Assembly: GCA_037577475.1 (NCBI GenBank)
Contig: CM075187.1
Location: forward strand, 2,172,546-2,236,545
Reading direction: 5' to 3'
DNA: 64,000 nt
Source of the DNA: Chaunax sp. Z400
Taxonomy: Eukaryota; Chordata; Actinopteri; Lophiiformes; Chaunacidae
Below are positions 12,596 through 25,860 of this stretch, one piece after another. The notes beneath the pieces were generated by a model that did no database searches, had not been told where the DNA came from, and saw nothing but the letters and a program-made list of their open reading frames with translations. A program made the position numbers and the translations under genes. Each line of letters begins with the position of its first letter. Within the stretch, counting starts at the first letter, position 1.

Positions 12596-12925
12596 GTCCC
12601 CTCTCCCCAGCAGCACTTTCCACACACCCATCCTGTCCAGCCATCATGTGATAGATCTTTCTCTACACCGTCTTTGTAAGATTTTAGTTAGCACACCTGC
12701 AACAAAAGCAAAAACAGCATGATGTATAGCAAACCAGGGTCGAGCAGCTCTTTAATAATCACCCTGGTTAAATGGTGGCCCTCTGCTTGGAGGGTAAGAA
12801 TCTTCCAGACTTTCCATCGTCTTCCCACGTTGGAGACATTTACATTTTCTTCCTCTTTGAGTTTGCTGTGATTCGCTGCTGTTACTACCCCTACTCTGAG
12901 GTGGGACAAAAATGACCCCGCCTTT

Positions 12926-13121
12926 TTAAAGTTATTTATTTATTTATTGGCATTTTTGCCTGTATTTGACAGAGACAGCTGAAGAGATGACAGGAAATAA
13001 GGGAGAGAGAGAGAGTGGGGGAAAGACATGCAGCCACGTAATCAAACCCGCGCCAACCGCTCGAGGACTATGGCCTCGGTGTTTGGGGCACACGCTCTAA
13101 CCACTGCGCTATCTGCACCCC
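12926..13121 (-). mobile_element. tRNA-derived SINE with intact 12-bp target-site duplication
   Basis: The element reads on the minus strand from 13121. Its head GGTGCAGATAGCGCAGTGG has a pol III A box (TAGCGCAGTGG), followed by a B box-like GGTTTGATTAC about 50 bp on. A body of about 100 bp follows, then an AAATAAATAAATAACTTTAA-type tail at the left end. The direct repeat GACCCCGCCTTT flanks it exactly at 12914-12925 and 13122-13133. Head, tail and duplication together prove insertion by target-primed reverse transcription, and the perfect repeat suggests it is fairly recent. Confidence 0.9.
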
Positions 13122-14260
13122 GACCCCGCCTTTCTAATGTTTATAGCTAACAGCGAGGTGCAATAAAGGAGCAACATTACATACTGACATATGGAACAAG
13201 AATAAAAATTCATCACGTATTAATTTAAGATAGTGTCTTATACATGTCATTCTAAATATGCAAATGAAAGACTTCTATTATTTCAGTAAGTCTTTCTAAA
13301 ACCATCATCCGTCCTTGTGGAAGAGAGAAACATCCTATTCAGCAGCTTCTGTCTGGCTCTGCTGACACCAAGGTCAAAACGTGCACAGCCCTGGCCGGGA
13401 AGGAGGGAAAACAGTCCATCAAACGAGCCGTGAAGCGAGCGCCTGCATCCTGGAAAGCGTTGATGCAGGAATACAGGGTCCTCTGAGAATAGAGGTCGCT
13501 CTGTAAGCATCTACTGTGTATGCTCCTTTTTCCACCTGACCTGGCTCTCTGTCCTCTAGCACAGAGGCAACAACCTTCGAGGTGTGTTCACATAAAACTG
13601 ATTTTGTCACGCTCTTGTGAATGCTCAGAATAAGGCCTATTAATAAACCACTAAAACCTGATTCTGACAGCATGTAAATCCATGTAAACCTGGATTCTTC
13701 GATATGACAGCTCACATCAGAGGCTGAAAAATAAAGAGAAAAATAATAAAGGCAGTGGAAAGAGCTGAGCGGTCACCGTAAGAGAGTAACAGCAGAAGAA
13801 TTTAGCCTCCGACTGCCAAAGCTGGTGAGTCACATCCGATCTGAGAGATTCTTGTCAGATGTGGGAGAGTGGGAGGTGTGTGTGGGCTGCAGAAATATGA
13901 TATAGGAGCGATGATCCGCCTTGCAAGCGTTCTCTCGTGAACAGCCTGAAATGAATCCATCCACCTTGGAAAGTCCTCAAGGCTTTTCACACTAGGAAAG
14001 CAATGTGTTTGTCACAGACTTGTATAGGCTCTTTGTGCGTTTATATCCATAAGAGACAGCAAGGACACAACGAACAAGGCCAACAGTACAGTGTATGTGC
14101 TAAAAGCCTTGTGTAAGACCTACATTCAGTGTTTTGTTTGAAATTACTCAATGATAATATTATACTCAGCCTCTGTGTTTGACTACAGCAGCTGGGAGCA
14201 GCTTTGCACTCAGTGACCCTCATTTTAAACGACTATATGTACTCACCTCACCTATATTTC

Positions 14261-14965
14261 AAAGGAACGGGTCATCCAAAAATACAAATTCAGCCATTAT
14301 CTACTCACCCCTGGGTTGATGGAAAGTCAGGTGAAGTGTCTTAGTCCACAAAACATTTCTGGAGCTTCTCAGCATTTGGATGGAGACTTGTTTTAAAGTG
14401 TAAAAAAAACAACATACAATGACTCCATACAGGTCGTAGCTACAGAAGTCTACAGAAGCCCAGAGATCCAAAAGTGATTAGGAAAAGTATTATTTGCACC
14501 CTTTTTAAGGTGAAATCTTCAGTGTGGCATCTCAGTAAAAAGCATCAGAGCAGACCCCATCTGGGTAAGGAGCACAAGCTCAAACACATGTACTTCCTGG
14601 TTCATGCCAACAGGAAGTTGCACAACACATCAGAGAGAGCTCTTCTGAAGTTGTAGCAACAAGTTCACAACCTTTGTTGGAGCTAACAGTTTTAGCTTAG
14701 AGGCTACAGTAAATATTTTGACTTAAAAAAAAGAATGTAAATAACATCTTATCAGTTTGGGATCTCAGGGCTTCTGCAGACTTGAATTACGCTGTACGAG
14801 CTGCATGGAGTCATTTTATGTTTGCTCTCAGTTGTTTTTTGCACGTTTAAAACAAACATCTTCCTCAAAGGTCGAATCAGAAGCTGGTGGACTTTTTTTT
14901 AAAGGTCTGAAGACGTTTCATTTCCATTCCAAGTTTCTCCTGGATGAGTAGGTGAAACATCTCCA
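14261..14965. mobile_element. Foldback element family A, full copy
   Basis: The left end AAAGGAACGGGTCATCC and arm (TTAGTCCACAAAACATTTCT, ACAATGACTCCATACAG, AAATCTTCAGTGTGGC) are mirrored by the right arm (TTAGAGGCTACAGTAAA, GGGATCTCAGGGCTTCTG, CATGGAGTCATTTTATG). About 700 bp, no coding capacity. Confidence 0.75.
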
Positions 14966-15059
14966 AACATTTAAAAGAGTTCCAGGATTACCCTGACCTT
15001 GGATGAATGAGAATCTTCACACACTAGTCTCCATCTTTACTCCACCCTATCCCATCCAC

Positions 15060-15330
15060 TCACTGTCTGAGTCCTCATTTTGATCCTGCTAATGATTGGT
15101 GCCCAGCCAGGTGGCAATAATGTAACCATTCTACTGTGTTTCCTTCCAAGGGGTCAGGGGTGCCGGGTGATTAACACACAGGATGTGACCTTTAATCCAC
15201 CAGCAGCTCCTTGCAGCATTAATCTCCCCGAGCCAGCATTCAGCTCTGATAATGGCATGTTAATTAATGACGCCCTTTTGAGGTGGCGTCAGCCGGCACT
15301 GGAAGCTCCAAGAGCCGGCTAACACTTTGC
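15060..15330. promoter_or_regulatory. Candidate conserved non-coding element
   Basis: Repeat-free block with several homeodomain-type cores (CTAATGATT, GGTGATTAACA, GTTAATTAATGACG) and no coding pattern. It resembles developmental enhancers in composition; conservation could not be tested here. Confidence 0.3.
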
Positions 15331-17045
15331 ACATGTTCTCAAGCATTCAAGTCACGTATAGAATATCAAATACAGACTCAGAACTCACCACGTGACCGCA
15401 AAATAATAAAACCTGTTGGACTTCCATTGTTACAGGAGAAATAGTCTGCGTGTCAGTGCACAAGCAATATTTATTTTATCTTACACATACCAGAAAAGCC
15501 ACAAATGCATGTTTTAGCAGGCAAAATGTCAGCCTGTTGTCTCATCCTGTCTCCTCATATCTCTGTGATAAAGACACTCCGTCAAACACACATGCATAAT
15601 CCGCCCAGAGGACTGTCATGGTCTCAGCTCATACATATTTAATCACACATTTACATTTGCTTGTTCAATATCCCCTGTTGATGTTAGAGGAAGAGACAAC
15701 CGGCGAGGTCTGGGCTCAGACTGCGTTTTATGTACATTGGATGAGTCGGAGGAGACGCAGGCTTGGGAGAGGGTTTATGGAGCTCTGTGTGATGGGGAGG
15801 TGGGGGGGGGGGACTCCAGACACTGACCATCCTCTGTCCAACTCCTTCACACAGCAGTGACTTTAATGCAGTGACAGTTTATCAGCAACAGTATTGTCAA
15901 ACATTTACAGATAAAATATGATCAGGGAATTAAAAAGGTTAGAAAAACTTCCATGAATTATATCAGAGAGAGATGAGGAAAAGAATTATATCATAAAATA
16001 GCCTCTCAGCAACAGGAGACCATATGTGAGGCTGTTTTTCCCACAACTTGTTCTCCTTTTAGGCTGGATTTTTTTGTTGTTGGGAAAAACCTTTTTTTCA
16101 TTTTTACAATATATCAGTTCTAAATTGAAAAAACACATCAAACATCATGAAGTCATGCATGCTGGAGGAACTGTGGGGAGGGGGGGGGGCACAGGAGAAT
16201 CACTGCCACATTTTTATTTTTGGGGGCCTGTTCAAAGTTTCAAACATTTTTGGAGAAAGTTTGGGAAGATAGAAAATAGAAATAACAAGAAACGACAGAT
16301 ATAAACTGAAAATATTCACTGCAACAGCAAAAAAGCAATTACTCCTAAGTGGATCCACATTTATTGGATAACTGACTTGAAATAATGAAAGAAATTCACT
16401 TTTCTGCTAAGATTAAGAAATGATTCATATAATGCACGATGGACAAAATGGAATAAGTGTTTGTTGAAATGAGGAGCGTGGCTACTGGTTTGTGTCGCTT
16501 CCCTCCAGGCTTTAAAGCCCATCTGGATTCCTGCTGCATAATATGTTATGTATGAAGTTCATTGTATAGAGTCACTTTAACCCATACACATATAACATCT
16601 GTAATATAGACGGAATTAATGTTAATATGGTGACAACTTTGTTGCAGTTGTGTTGTCGCTGTGTTGCCGTTGTGTTGCTGTAGGGTACCGCTGTTCTTGT
16701 TGTCAAAAAAAGACCTAAAATGACCTAATGCATGCTACTCCAGATGCATGTTGGCCTGCAGGCTAACATGATGACAGCATGGATGGATCTCAGTAGAAGT
16801 GTACGTCTGAATCATCCTACGTGTTACTTTAGATTTCCTGGTCGATGCTAAATGTAAGGACCCAACAAGAAGTCACTAATGATACGACGTTAGATCCTGC
16901 AGACGTACTTGTGGCTGCACCTTCAGCAGAGCTCTCTGGACTGTGTGACGACACGTCCAGATGACAGGTGAGCACTGACGTATAGGGAGGTATGGTCATA
17001 TTTGTGCATGTATTTGTGTGTTTTCCTAAGACATGGAGCACACTC

Positions 17046-17240
17046 AGTGCTTTTAGCTGAGAGGCCACAGTGAAGATTTCAGCTTAATAGGAGTAAATAA
17101 CAACTCTTCAAATTGATTTGGGATCTCAGGGTTTCTGGAGACTTGGATGATGCTGTAAAAGCTGTAGGGAGTCATTTTATGATCAAACTTCTTCAGTTGT
17201 TTGCTGCTGCGCTCTTTTGCTGTGAAGCTCCAGAAGTAGA
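17046..17240. repeat. Family A foldback, right arm only
   Basis: Contains GCCACAGTGAAGATTTCAGC, TTTGGGATCTCAGGGTTTCT, GGGAGTCATTTTATGATC and GAAGCTCCAGAAGTAGAG, the right-arm order. Confidence 0.65.
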
Positions 17241-18254
17241 GTAAATGTGGTGATTTGGATTTGGTTTATTGTTTCCTGTGTTAGTTTGAAGGTTTATTTT
17301 CCTCTGTGTGTTTAGTTCATTCCTTGTTCCATGTCTTTTGTTCTGCTTAATTACTAATTACCTGCCTCTTTTATGATTGTCTGGTCCTTTCTGTTTGTTT
17401 TCTGTTACTTTCCCTCCATCCCAAGATTCATTGCACATCTGTGACTGATTTTCTCCTCCTAAAAACACAGAGTTCACCACCATAATATGATCAGTTGTAT
17501 TGTCAGTGCTTAAACCTTCTCTTCTTACTTTATCGTGATTAGTGATGTAATATTTGAATCATTAAACTCATTAAATAACTAACTAGCTCCTCGTTTCTTC
17601 CCACAGGACCTGGTTAGTAATGTGAAGGAAGCAGAGAACATGACTACATCACTACATCACTGTAGCTGGACACACAACAAAACCACAGCAGCACAAACCA
17701 GGTCTTTTTTAAAAACAGAACAAGAGCCCAATCAGAATGAATGCATCATATGGGAAACATCTGAATAAATGAGATCACCTCGCCTCCCCCCACAGAGGCT
17801 CCACTATTCCCTCCAGTGTTTCCAGTCACTGGTTTGGGAGGAGCCGGTCTATTGGCTGGTGGCTCTGTCGGGCCCAGGCCAGGAAGCTGCTCTCCTCCCC
17901 AGGCCTGGTTCCCAGCTGGTGTCTGGGTCTGAAGCAGAGACAGTCTGAAGGAGGCTGCCCGGACACACAGGTACATCGAAAACTGATGTGGAAATGAGCA
18001 GTTATGAAATATGTTTTATGTTGTATTTTACTTATTGTTGATTGTGATCTAACTTTGGACCCCAGGTTACGTTTATTGAGTATAATTTCTGACTGTAGAA
18101 GGAGTCAGACACTGGAAAGATGTTGGGTTCATCATAAAGCAAACCCATAGAAATAATTCCAACAGGTTTTTAATAACTTGAAAGTGAGTCACAGACAGAC
18201 GGGACAACAAGCCTTCTGAGGTTTTATCATTTTTAAGAGCTTTCATAATTTTTC

Positions 18255-18640
18255 CATATGCTTCCAAGATCCTGTATGACTCACAGCGACCTATAGGACT
18301 TTGAGAAGAAGCTAGACACGTTTGTCATCGGCCTCCTCCTGTATAACTGGATTTGTGTGGGTTTATTTCTGTGGGATTTTTATGAATATAACATTTTTGA
18401 TTAGATTTTTTTCCACTTCCATCACATACCACGAAGCTTCATATGTAAGAAGTCATTCAGTCCAAATTCGTTTACCTTTATCTATTATTTTATTCTGAAA
18501 TTCCACTGCTTCTGTGAACCTAAGACTTTAGCAAATCCATTTCAAGCATCAAAACATTTCATCCACGTGAGTAAAGTATCCCAATCGTTTGAAAAGACTT
18601 GATTTAGCCTCTCAGCTAACACAACATTAGCACGTACCCC
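18255..18640. repeat. Family D foldback fragment (right arm and spacer)
   Basis: Shares GTATGACTCACAGCGACCTA, the ACTGCTTCTGTGAACCTAAG block and CATCCACGTGAGTAAAG with the right half of the 6808-7722 element, in the same orientation. The left arm is absent or unrecognisable. Confidence 0.6.
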
Positions 18641-20794
18641 GTCTAAAGTGCACGAGGTTGAACACGTGCACGCGGGTCGCTGGACAAGATCAAGAACTCA
18701 CAAGCTTTCACACGGGGAATGTTCAAGAGGGGAACGTTGCACCTTTTTGCACCTCACCTTTCTGTACACAGTTTACAAAGACAGAATGGGGGGTGATGGT
18801 TTTCTGCCTCTGAGACAGCAGCAGAGGTAGTGACACCACCTTTGTCAGACAGGACAAGATGTTTTGACGACGTGTTAGGTGTGCGACCCAAAAGCAGGAA
18901 GATTTAAAAAGCAGCTAGTAGCAGTAGTTTGGAGCTAATTTAAAGTAAGTCAACCAAAAAAGACTTTGTTTTGTCCTTCCAACCGACCAAAGACTAAAGA
19001 TATTTGGTTGAAAGCAGAGAAAAGCAACAAATCCTCACATTTTATGAGCTGGGAGCAGAGAGAACTTTGCATATTTACCTGAAAAAAGTCTTTGCTGATG
19101 ACTTGATTACTAAAACTCTTTTAAGACTAATTTCCAGTGTGGTGTGTGAGTGTCGACCTGTGTCTCTCTGGAAACTAAGAGGAAGCACCTGGACGGAAAC
19201 ATGAGGAGAACATGCAAACTCCACTGATAAAGACCCCCAAAATAATAATAATAAAGAGTTTGAGTACTAATAAGTCACAGCAGTGAGTCCCCCCCCCCTC
19301 CCTACTCTTCCTTCCTTCCTTCTTTACTTCCAACATTTAAGGCGAGAGAGGAGGCCCCTGGCCAGATACAGGACCCCATCGCCTCATGACATAGCAGTAC
19401 TTGTGTGTCTGTGTGTGTGTGTGATTTATGCGTCTTGTCCAGACCCAGTGGGAGCTGGGAGTACGGATCCCCCCCCATCCTGCCCCACTCTCCCAACAAA
19501 GCTCTCTAAAAATGTGTGTGAGAGGTTTGGGGGAGGTTCCCCTGAGAGGCAAATAGAATTAAGGAGGCAGCTCGAGTCTGACAGCAGGAACACACACCCA
19601 ACCCAGAGAGTCTTCCCTCTCTCAATGTTTTTAGTTCTCAGACTTGGACATTTTGTCACGACACTGCTGTATAAACTCAGAGGCGACTGGATTTGGAAAA
19701 TCATTTTTGATAACAGGCCTCTAAAAATCACACATGCTGACTTCAGCATTGAACACAGCGAAGCATGGATACACACGACACACATCGGTCCTTCCTCTGG
19801 CATTAGTCAGTCTGCTTGCAGGCAGGAATCCACCAGGACATCTCATGTTGCATATCAACACTTCCATTTGTGCAGCGCGAGGCTTAAGTAGGTTAGAGGC
19901 AGGCATGCACACTCCACTTTAGTCTCCATGCCCTCCAGGCAGTAAACGATTCTGTCAGAGAGGCTGCTGCTCGTTATCGACATGCTCGCAGGCTGGAAGT
20001 TGTGGGCACAGCAGCAGCTCTCGCACATAGCGACACAGCCTCTGTGTCTGCCATGGGTGATCGAGTGCTTTATGGATCTGCTATAATACCATGCACAAAA
20101 ACAAGTTAAACGCCAAAGGGCTTCTGCAGTGAAGCAAATGTGTATCGATTCAAATGTACAGTAGCACACATGATTTTACAGCAAGGGTTGGAACTGCAGA
20201 ATGTAACGGTCAAAGTAAGGACATTAACAGTATCTTTATGCACAGGTGTGAATGAACCCAAGACATATTCACCCCTTTCACACAAGCCTGTTCAAGATAC
20301 TGGTTCTGTGTGAACGTTCCAGAGGCGTAATGGGCGGCCATTGCTGTTCTGACTTTAAGCTAGCAGTGGATGTAGTAACAGCACCGAATCACAGCTAACT
20401 CATAAAAAATCTACCGAAAATGTTTGCAAAGTGAGGAAACAAAGTCCAGAAGCTCAACGCTGGTTTGCTATACATCACACTCCTTTTGCCTGTGGAACGC
20501 AGGCATGCCAACTAAAGTCTTACAAAGGTGGAATAGAGAAAGATCTGTTGCACGATGTCTTTATAAATGGGCTACTTAGGACGCATTTAGATGGACCTCA
20601 TTCTTTAAGCATTGTGCAAGCAAATGTGTCCTGAGCAAGCGGCGACCTCTGATGTTGAAAAAATGAGCCTAATGGGTAAATAAATATAACTGCAGTCCCT
20701 CGAATGGCCTCTTGGGGCTGGTTCTAAATCGAGCCAATCCTCAAAGAGAAAACAGAAACTAGAATGGCCCTCAGTAGAGTGTATACTTCTGTTT

Positions 20795-21010
20795 AGCCTG
20801 TCTGTTTAGCTCCACCCCTCCACAAAGATTAGGGAAAGTTGGTTCTGTAGTTTTTGCGAAATTAGTGAAAATTAATAGAAAAAAATTAATCCAAAATCCT
20901 GGATCCGTACCAAAATTGAATGGGATCTCTCCTGGCCCATGCCCAATCCTTCCACCAAGTTTCATGGACATCTGTCTTGTACTTTTAGTGTAATCCTGCT
21001 AACAAACAAG
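20795..21010 (-). repeat. Family B repeat
   Basis: Minus-strand copy with TCCTTCCACCAAGTTTCATG and TGTAATCCTGCTAACAAACA on the plus strand, the inverse of the family start. Confidence 0.6.
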
Positions 21011-22159
21011 TTAAAATTATGTCAAAAGGAGCAGGAATGTGTGCCCCAAATTTCATTCCAGTTGTCGAGACATTTGAAAAGATTAGCATCATGGCAGTCC
21101 TAGAAGAAGAGTCAGGGTATAAAAAAATCATCAGGATAGATCCTCTGGAAGCCGTGAATGTCAATAAAGTTAATTTATTTCACTTGACGGGTGCTATTGG
21201 CAAAAAAGTGCCAAAATCACGAGGATCCATCCTCTGGGAATCATAAATATTTGTAGAAGCTTTCCATCCAACAGTTCTTAAAGTAATTGAGTTTGTGCTG
21301 GAGATAAAGCCACACCTAGCATGAATGCTGACTGCATGTGCATGCCCTTCAGGCGTTTTGAAACAGGGATGTTATTAGATAGTTTGTCTGCATGTCTCAA
21401 TCCTCAGGCTGGTAACTGCCTCCAGGGCTGAGGTGTAATTTGTGGAGGCGGTTAGACCAGAAACACTCAGATTAATGACCTCTGTTCCTGCTTTACTCAG
21501 ACTCAATGTGAGTATTTGTGGCTGGAATGTGTGTATCTGCAGTATGCGTGTATGATATGTTTGGGTAATGTATAAGTGAGGCCCCTCACGAACCCCGTGA
21601 CATTCACACAGAGGAGTGCTCACTGTGAAGGGGGTTGGGTGGTTCGTGGAGTCCAGGCTGCTGACTAGTATGATCCATGTGTTGTACCTGAGATGTCTGA
21701 GCCCCCCCCCCAGGCATACATATGACAGCGAATCCCATTATCTCCCACCAACCAGCCAACCTCCTCATCTCACACATGTTTCTTATCATGGTCCCAGCAT
21801 TCCAGGCGTTACCCAGCATTCCACAAATAAGATCTACCGTGTACCAGGCACGTTCAGATACAACAAACTCTCTTGGATTCCTCTCTTTGTCTGCAGGATG
21901 GAATAATAACGGTCATGTTCTTAGCAAACCCTGATTCTCATGGAAGCCAATTTGAGCCCTTTTAAACTGGAGGCGTGAAAATTCCTGGGAATAATTGTTT
22001 CTACTGTTCTACTTGACTATCCTGTGAATCTGTAGGCCTTTTCACACAGAGATGGTGCAATAAGGTTCCAATAAAGACCTTTATTTATAACGCTTCTGAT
22101 TATTATCCTGAGCAAAACAACAGCAGCAGGCTCATTTATAGACTCTCTGCGTATGAAAA

Positions 22160-22460
22160 TATCGACGTCTGGTTCAATCGATGTATCCATCATCGCCCAC
22201 ATACTTTCATCAATCCTTTACGTTGGCATTGATACATCCACAAGAGTCTAAAGTTTCAACAACAACGATGAAAATGTGCTCGATGATGGTCTGTGAGGTC
22301 ATTACATACATCACCACATATGGATGGAGAGGTTTTTCCACAAGAAATGTCTTCTTCGCCGTGTCCGTAGACATTTGTCAAGTCTTGCTTGAATTATGGC
22401 AACACTGCCTCCAATGATTTTGTCCGTTTCGCCTGTATCCGTAAGCTTTCAGAAAACGTG
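22160..22460. repeat. Interspersed repeat family C, copy 2
   Basis: Matches 12155-12595 in blocks GTGAGGTCATTACATACATC, GGAGAGGTTTTTCCACAAG and TTTGTCCGTTTCGCCTGTAT, with many differences. Confidence 0.4.
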
Positions 22461-22894
22461 CTCCTAGACCTTGGCTGTCTCCCCCATCCAAATGAAGTTT
22501 CCTCTTTGAGTTAGGCCCTGAGGGCAGCCATTGAACTGAAAAAGTTATTGACAGGTTAGTATGAAACTTTTATCAGTCTATAGGCATCACTGAGGGGAAC
22601 AGGTGATTAGAATTCTAACTCTTCTGAAACAGCTGTTTTCTCTTGGATGGATCCAAGTTCTTGGTGTAATGTATGTTGTCATGGTGAAAGAATCTGAGGT
22701 GTTCCATATAAATAGGAATGTAAGTTGTTTGGAGGAAGGGATGCTCGGCCCTGACGGAGGTTTGCAGACTCTGAACGCTCTGTTTTATATTTCTTTCACT
22801 GAGAGTTTTTATGTGTTGTGTATATGTTCTGCTTTTGCATGTATGTTTTTACACAGGTGTGTATGTTTTATTATTTACCTCTTCTAATTGTCTC

Positions 22895-22975
22895 TTATGC
22901 ATTTGAATGTCCTGACCTTAGATTTTCATTTTAAAAGTGCTCTATAAATAAATAATGATGATTATTATTGAGACG
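22895..22975 (+). mobile_element. 3' end of an L2/CR1-like LINE
   Basis: TTTTAAAAGTGCTCTATAAA followed by TAAATAATGATGATTATTATT is the typical short-repeat tail of fish L2-type elements. No coding part is recognisable upstream. Confidence 0.5.
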
Positions 22976-23329
22976 TTTGCTTTCTTTGCTTATGTTTTGT
23001 TAAGTATATCGGTAAAAAAGATTAGATTTTTATTTTATATAATTTATTATAATTTATTTTATTTAGTTATTTATTTTTTTTACAGTAGTAATACGACAGG
23101 AGGGGGGAGATATAGAACGAATATCTCCAGTCAGACTAGAACTCACTGGGTTCACGCGTCGCCTTCATCCCCATATTTACACTTTTTTTTAAAATCCATA
23201 TTTGATTAGCTTCTTGTAATCAGATCCATAACATGAAAAATGAAGCGACAACAAGCAGTAAAAAGTTTCCTACTTATTATTAACACGTTGATTTGTGCAG
23301 AGCAAATGCAGCTGACTCCATGACTGGAG

Positions 23330-23750
23330 GCCATGTATGGTATGTAAACAATGACTCACCTTTAATAATCCTAAACATACAACGCCAGGAGCAGAAGGCT
23401 TTTTACACAATGTACATCATGAGATGAAGAGGAGGAAGAGGAGGAGGAGGAGGGTCTGCATAGCCATCCCTGGGGGCGGATCAGGACAAGATCAATGGGA
23501 GTGCAGGAGGCAGCAGGAGATTCAAAGTAGGCCAATAAATAACATCCTAGTGAGACAGCAACTGCCTCCTCCTCAGCCGCCACTGCCACCCTCTACCCCC
23601 GCCCCCCTCCCTGGCCCCACGGACTGGGCCCCCTTGATTACTGGCCTCCAAGAGGGGGGGAGCTGGAGGCCCCCGCTGCACAATACAGCTCTCATACGGG
23701 GCCCTCACTCACCTCTTGCCTCCATTTGTTGGACATTCATCTTTCAGCAT
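23330..23750. promoter_or_regulatory. GC-rich unique block, candidate regulatory element
   Basis: A (GGA)n stretch (23422-23451) is followed by a C/G-rich segment unlike the AT-rich flanks. Open frames here are low-complexity Pro/Ser and look non-coding. Confidence 0.25.
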
Positions 23751-24236
23751 GTGTGTGAGTTTGTTTAGGGGGTGGGGGCCGAGTGGAAAGATGGAAGGGT
23801 GTGTGTGTGGTGGAGTGGGGGTCCTCTATGTTTTTTACATCTTCTCCCCCAACACTCACCCATCCCCCTAAACACCATTCTGTATTCTGCCCATGTACAT
23901 AAAAACAAACATGTAACCTGTTGGAGGCCCTGCAGGAAAAATCAGTCGGATTAATCCTCCGAGGACCATGAATGTAAAAATCTTCCAGTTAACAGATCAA
24001 CATCCATTCATATTAGCCACATTGTTAGCATGGCTAAAAAAAAGAAAAAATCTAAAGCTGTACCTGAAATCTCTGTGATGACATCATCAGGTTTATTTTT
24101 CCACAGACATAAAGGAGATGTTAAAAGATTAAAACCTGCCTATGTTGGTGCAAAAACAGCTAAAACGACCTGCCCAAATTAAAACATCTATATCCTCTGA
24201 CCCTGCCTGACAAGATGCATGAACGAGTTTGTTGTG

Positions 24237-24242
<6 letters not shown>

Positions 24243-24271
<29 letters not shown>
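24243..24271. repeat. (GA)n microsatellite
   Basis: About 14 uninterrupted AG units. Confidence 0.9.
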
Positions 24272-24275
<4 letters not shown>

Positions 24276-25070
24276 AAGAGAGCAGTGAGCGTTTCAAAAC
24301 AGGAAAATGTAAGACTTTAGTCCCCCTAAAATAAATACGATTCTGTGTAAATGACTGTGTGTGTTTTCACCTTTGCAGATAAAGGACATTATGGGGTTGT
24401 AGACAGACTATCAGACCATCAGCAGATCCCTGATTTTTACCAGCTCTGCCTCTCGTCTCTCTGAACTGCTGCAAACAGAACAACCTCAACCTGACGGGAG
24501 TTCATAAAAACCTGACACGACATCACAACATGTAAGACATAGAGTCTGTAACACATCACAGGTGCTGACGAGGAGATTATGATTTAAACTCCAGCCTGAG
24601 ATGGAGGATATGTTTAATTACAGTGGATTAACTTGGCATGCACCTGGAGAGGAGGAACTATAACTGAGAAGAGCAGTCCAGGCCGGGACGCTCGGCTTTC
24701 TTCCATTCTCTCAGTAATATTTCATAAAGGTCTCACACAGGATGGCAGAAGTAGGACTGAGGCTGGTGTTCTGAGGCCACACCTCCCTTTGGGGTTCACA
24801 GCCACTCGCTTACACGACTGTCACACCACAAGACGTTATGGATGAGAGGGATGAGAGCAGCAGAGCGTAGTGAGGCGACAGAGAGGAGCACCAGGAGGGA
24901 CTCGGAGGAAACGAGAGGAGGTGGGAGCAGAGATTCAGACTCCGGGTCTCGTTTCTCCAAAGTGTAGAATGACACTTCCCATCACTATGTGGAGGGAAAT
25001 GGAGCGTGTCAGCTCCTGTCCTCTCTCACCCCACCTTGCACGCAGAGCAATTACCACTGGTACCCTCAGC

Positions 25071-25120
25071 CCACCACCACCACCACCACCACCACCATCA
25101 ACATCATCATCATCATCATC
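25071..25120. repeat. (CCA)n(CAT)n compound microsatellite
   Basis: About eight CCA units run into eight CAT-type units. It creates false poly-His, poly-Thr and poly-Gly frames. Confidence 0.9.
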
Positions 25121-25619
25121 GTTCTGCAATTCAGTGGAATCAGCCAGCATCCCGTGACTCATCATTTAGAGCAATAGGCCTGTCCTGTCCTCTCCTGAGG
25201 AGTCACAGCACGGGGGGACGACTCAACTCATTACACATCATAAAAATCATCTCACTACAATCTGAAAGGTGGAACCTCAGGCTCAATCAAGAGCTGAGGA
25301 CCAACCTGGAAGAAGCTCTGGATGGTGGGTAACACTGGGACGTTTTACACAGCCCTGTTAAAGGGCGTAAACGGGGGTCAACGTTCACCAAATCCACGTC
25401 TGTATAAAAGGAGCCAGTGAGGCGGTAGGACAGGATAAAATGTATTCAAACTGGAGAGACAGAGCGAGGTTGGAGACGGTAAATGATTGTTGTGTTCCTT
25501 TAAGGATCAGCGGCCTCTGGAGAGTTAATGATTATTTAAATGCTAAATATCTGTTTATTTAATGTATTTAGTCAGAGGAAAATGAAGCTGTATTGACAGC
25601 GTGTGCTACATAAACCATT

Positions 25620-25860
25620 GTTCCACCAGCCCTGTGATTTGCTCTAAAGGGGGTCGCAGTGGGTTGCCATGGCAACCTTTCAGTATAGAGATGGCCCGTT
25701 TCTTTTCCAATAGCGGTGATCATCGGCATCATTAGCAGGGAGCCCCGGGGCGGTGTGATCAGCGTCTGGCCAGGATGTGAGGAGTGAATGCTAGACAGAG
25801 GATTTAACCTTTATCCTGGGCCCCCACCTCCTCACGCTCCTTCCAACCTGGATGCTTTCC
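25620..25860. promoter_or_regulatory. Candidate regulatory element with perfect RFX X-box
   Basis: GTTGCCATGGCAAC at 25663-25676 is a perfect 14-bp palindrome and a consensus X-box for RFX factors. It sits in a unique, repeat-free block with normal base composition inside a transposon-rich desert. The target gene is unknown. Confidence 0.45.

Noticed and set aside
12926..13121. Possible functional tRNA gene
   Set aside because: The A and B boxes belong to a SINE head: no acceptor stem pairing, a degenerate B box, and a SINE body with flanking target duplication.
19283..19891. 202-codon plus-strand open frame
   Set aside because: Begins in a C-rich run, has no recognisable motif, and overlapping minus-strand frames of 125 codons are equally long, showing only low stop density.
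25006..25332. Frame with a poly-His tract
   Set aside because: Direct translation of the (CCA)n(CAT)n microsatellite.
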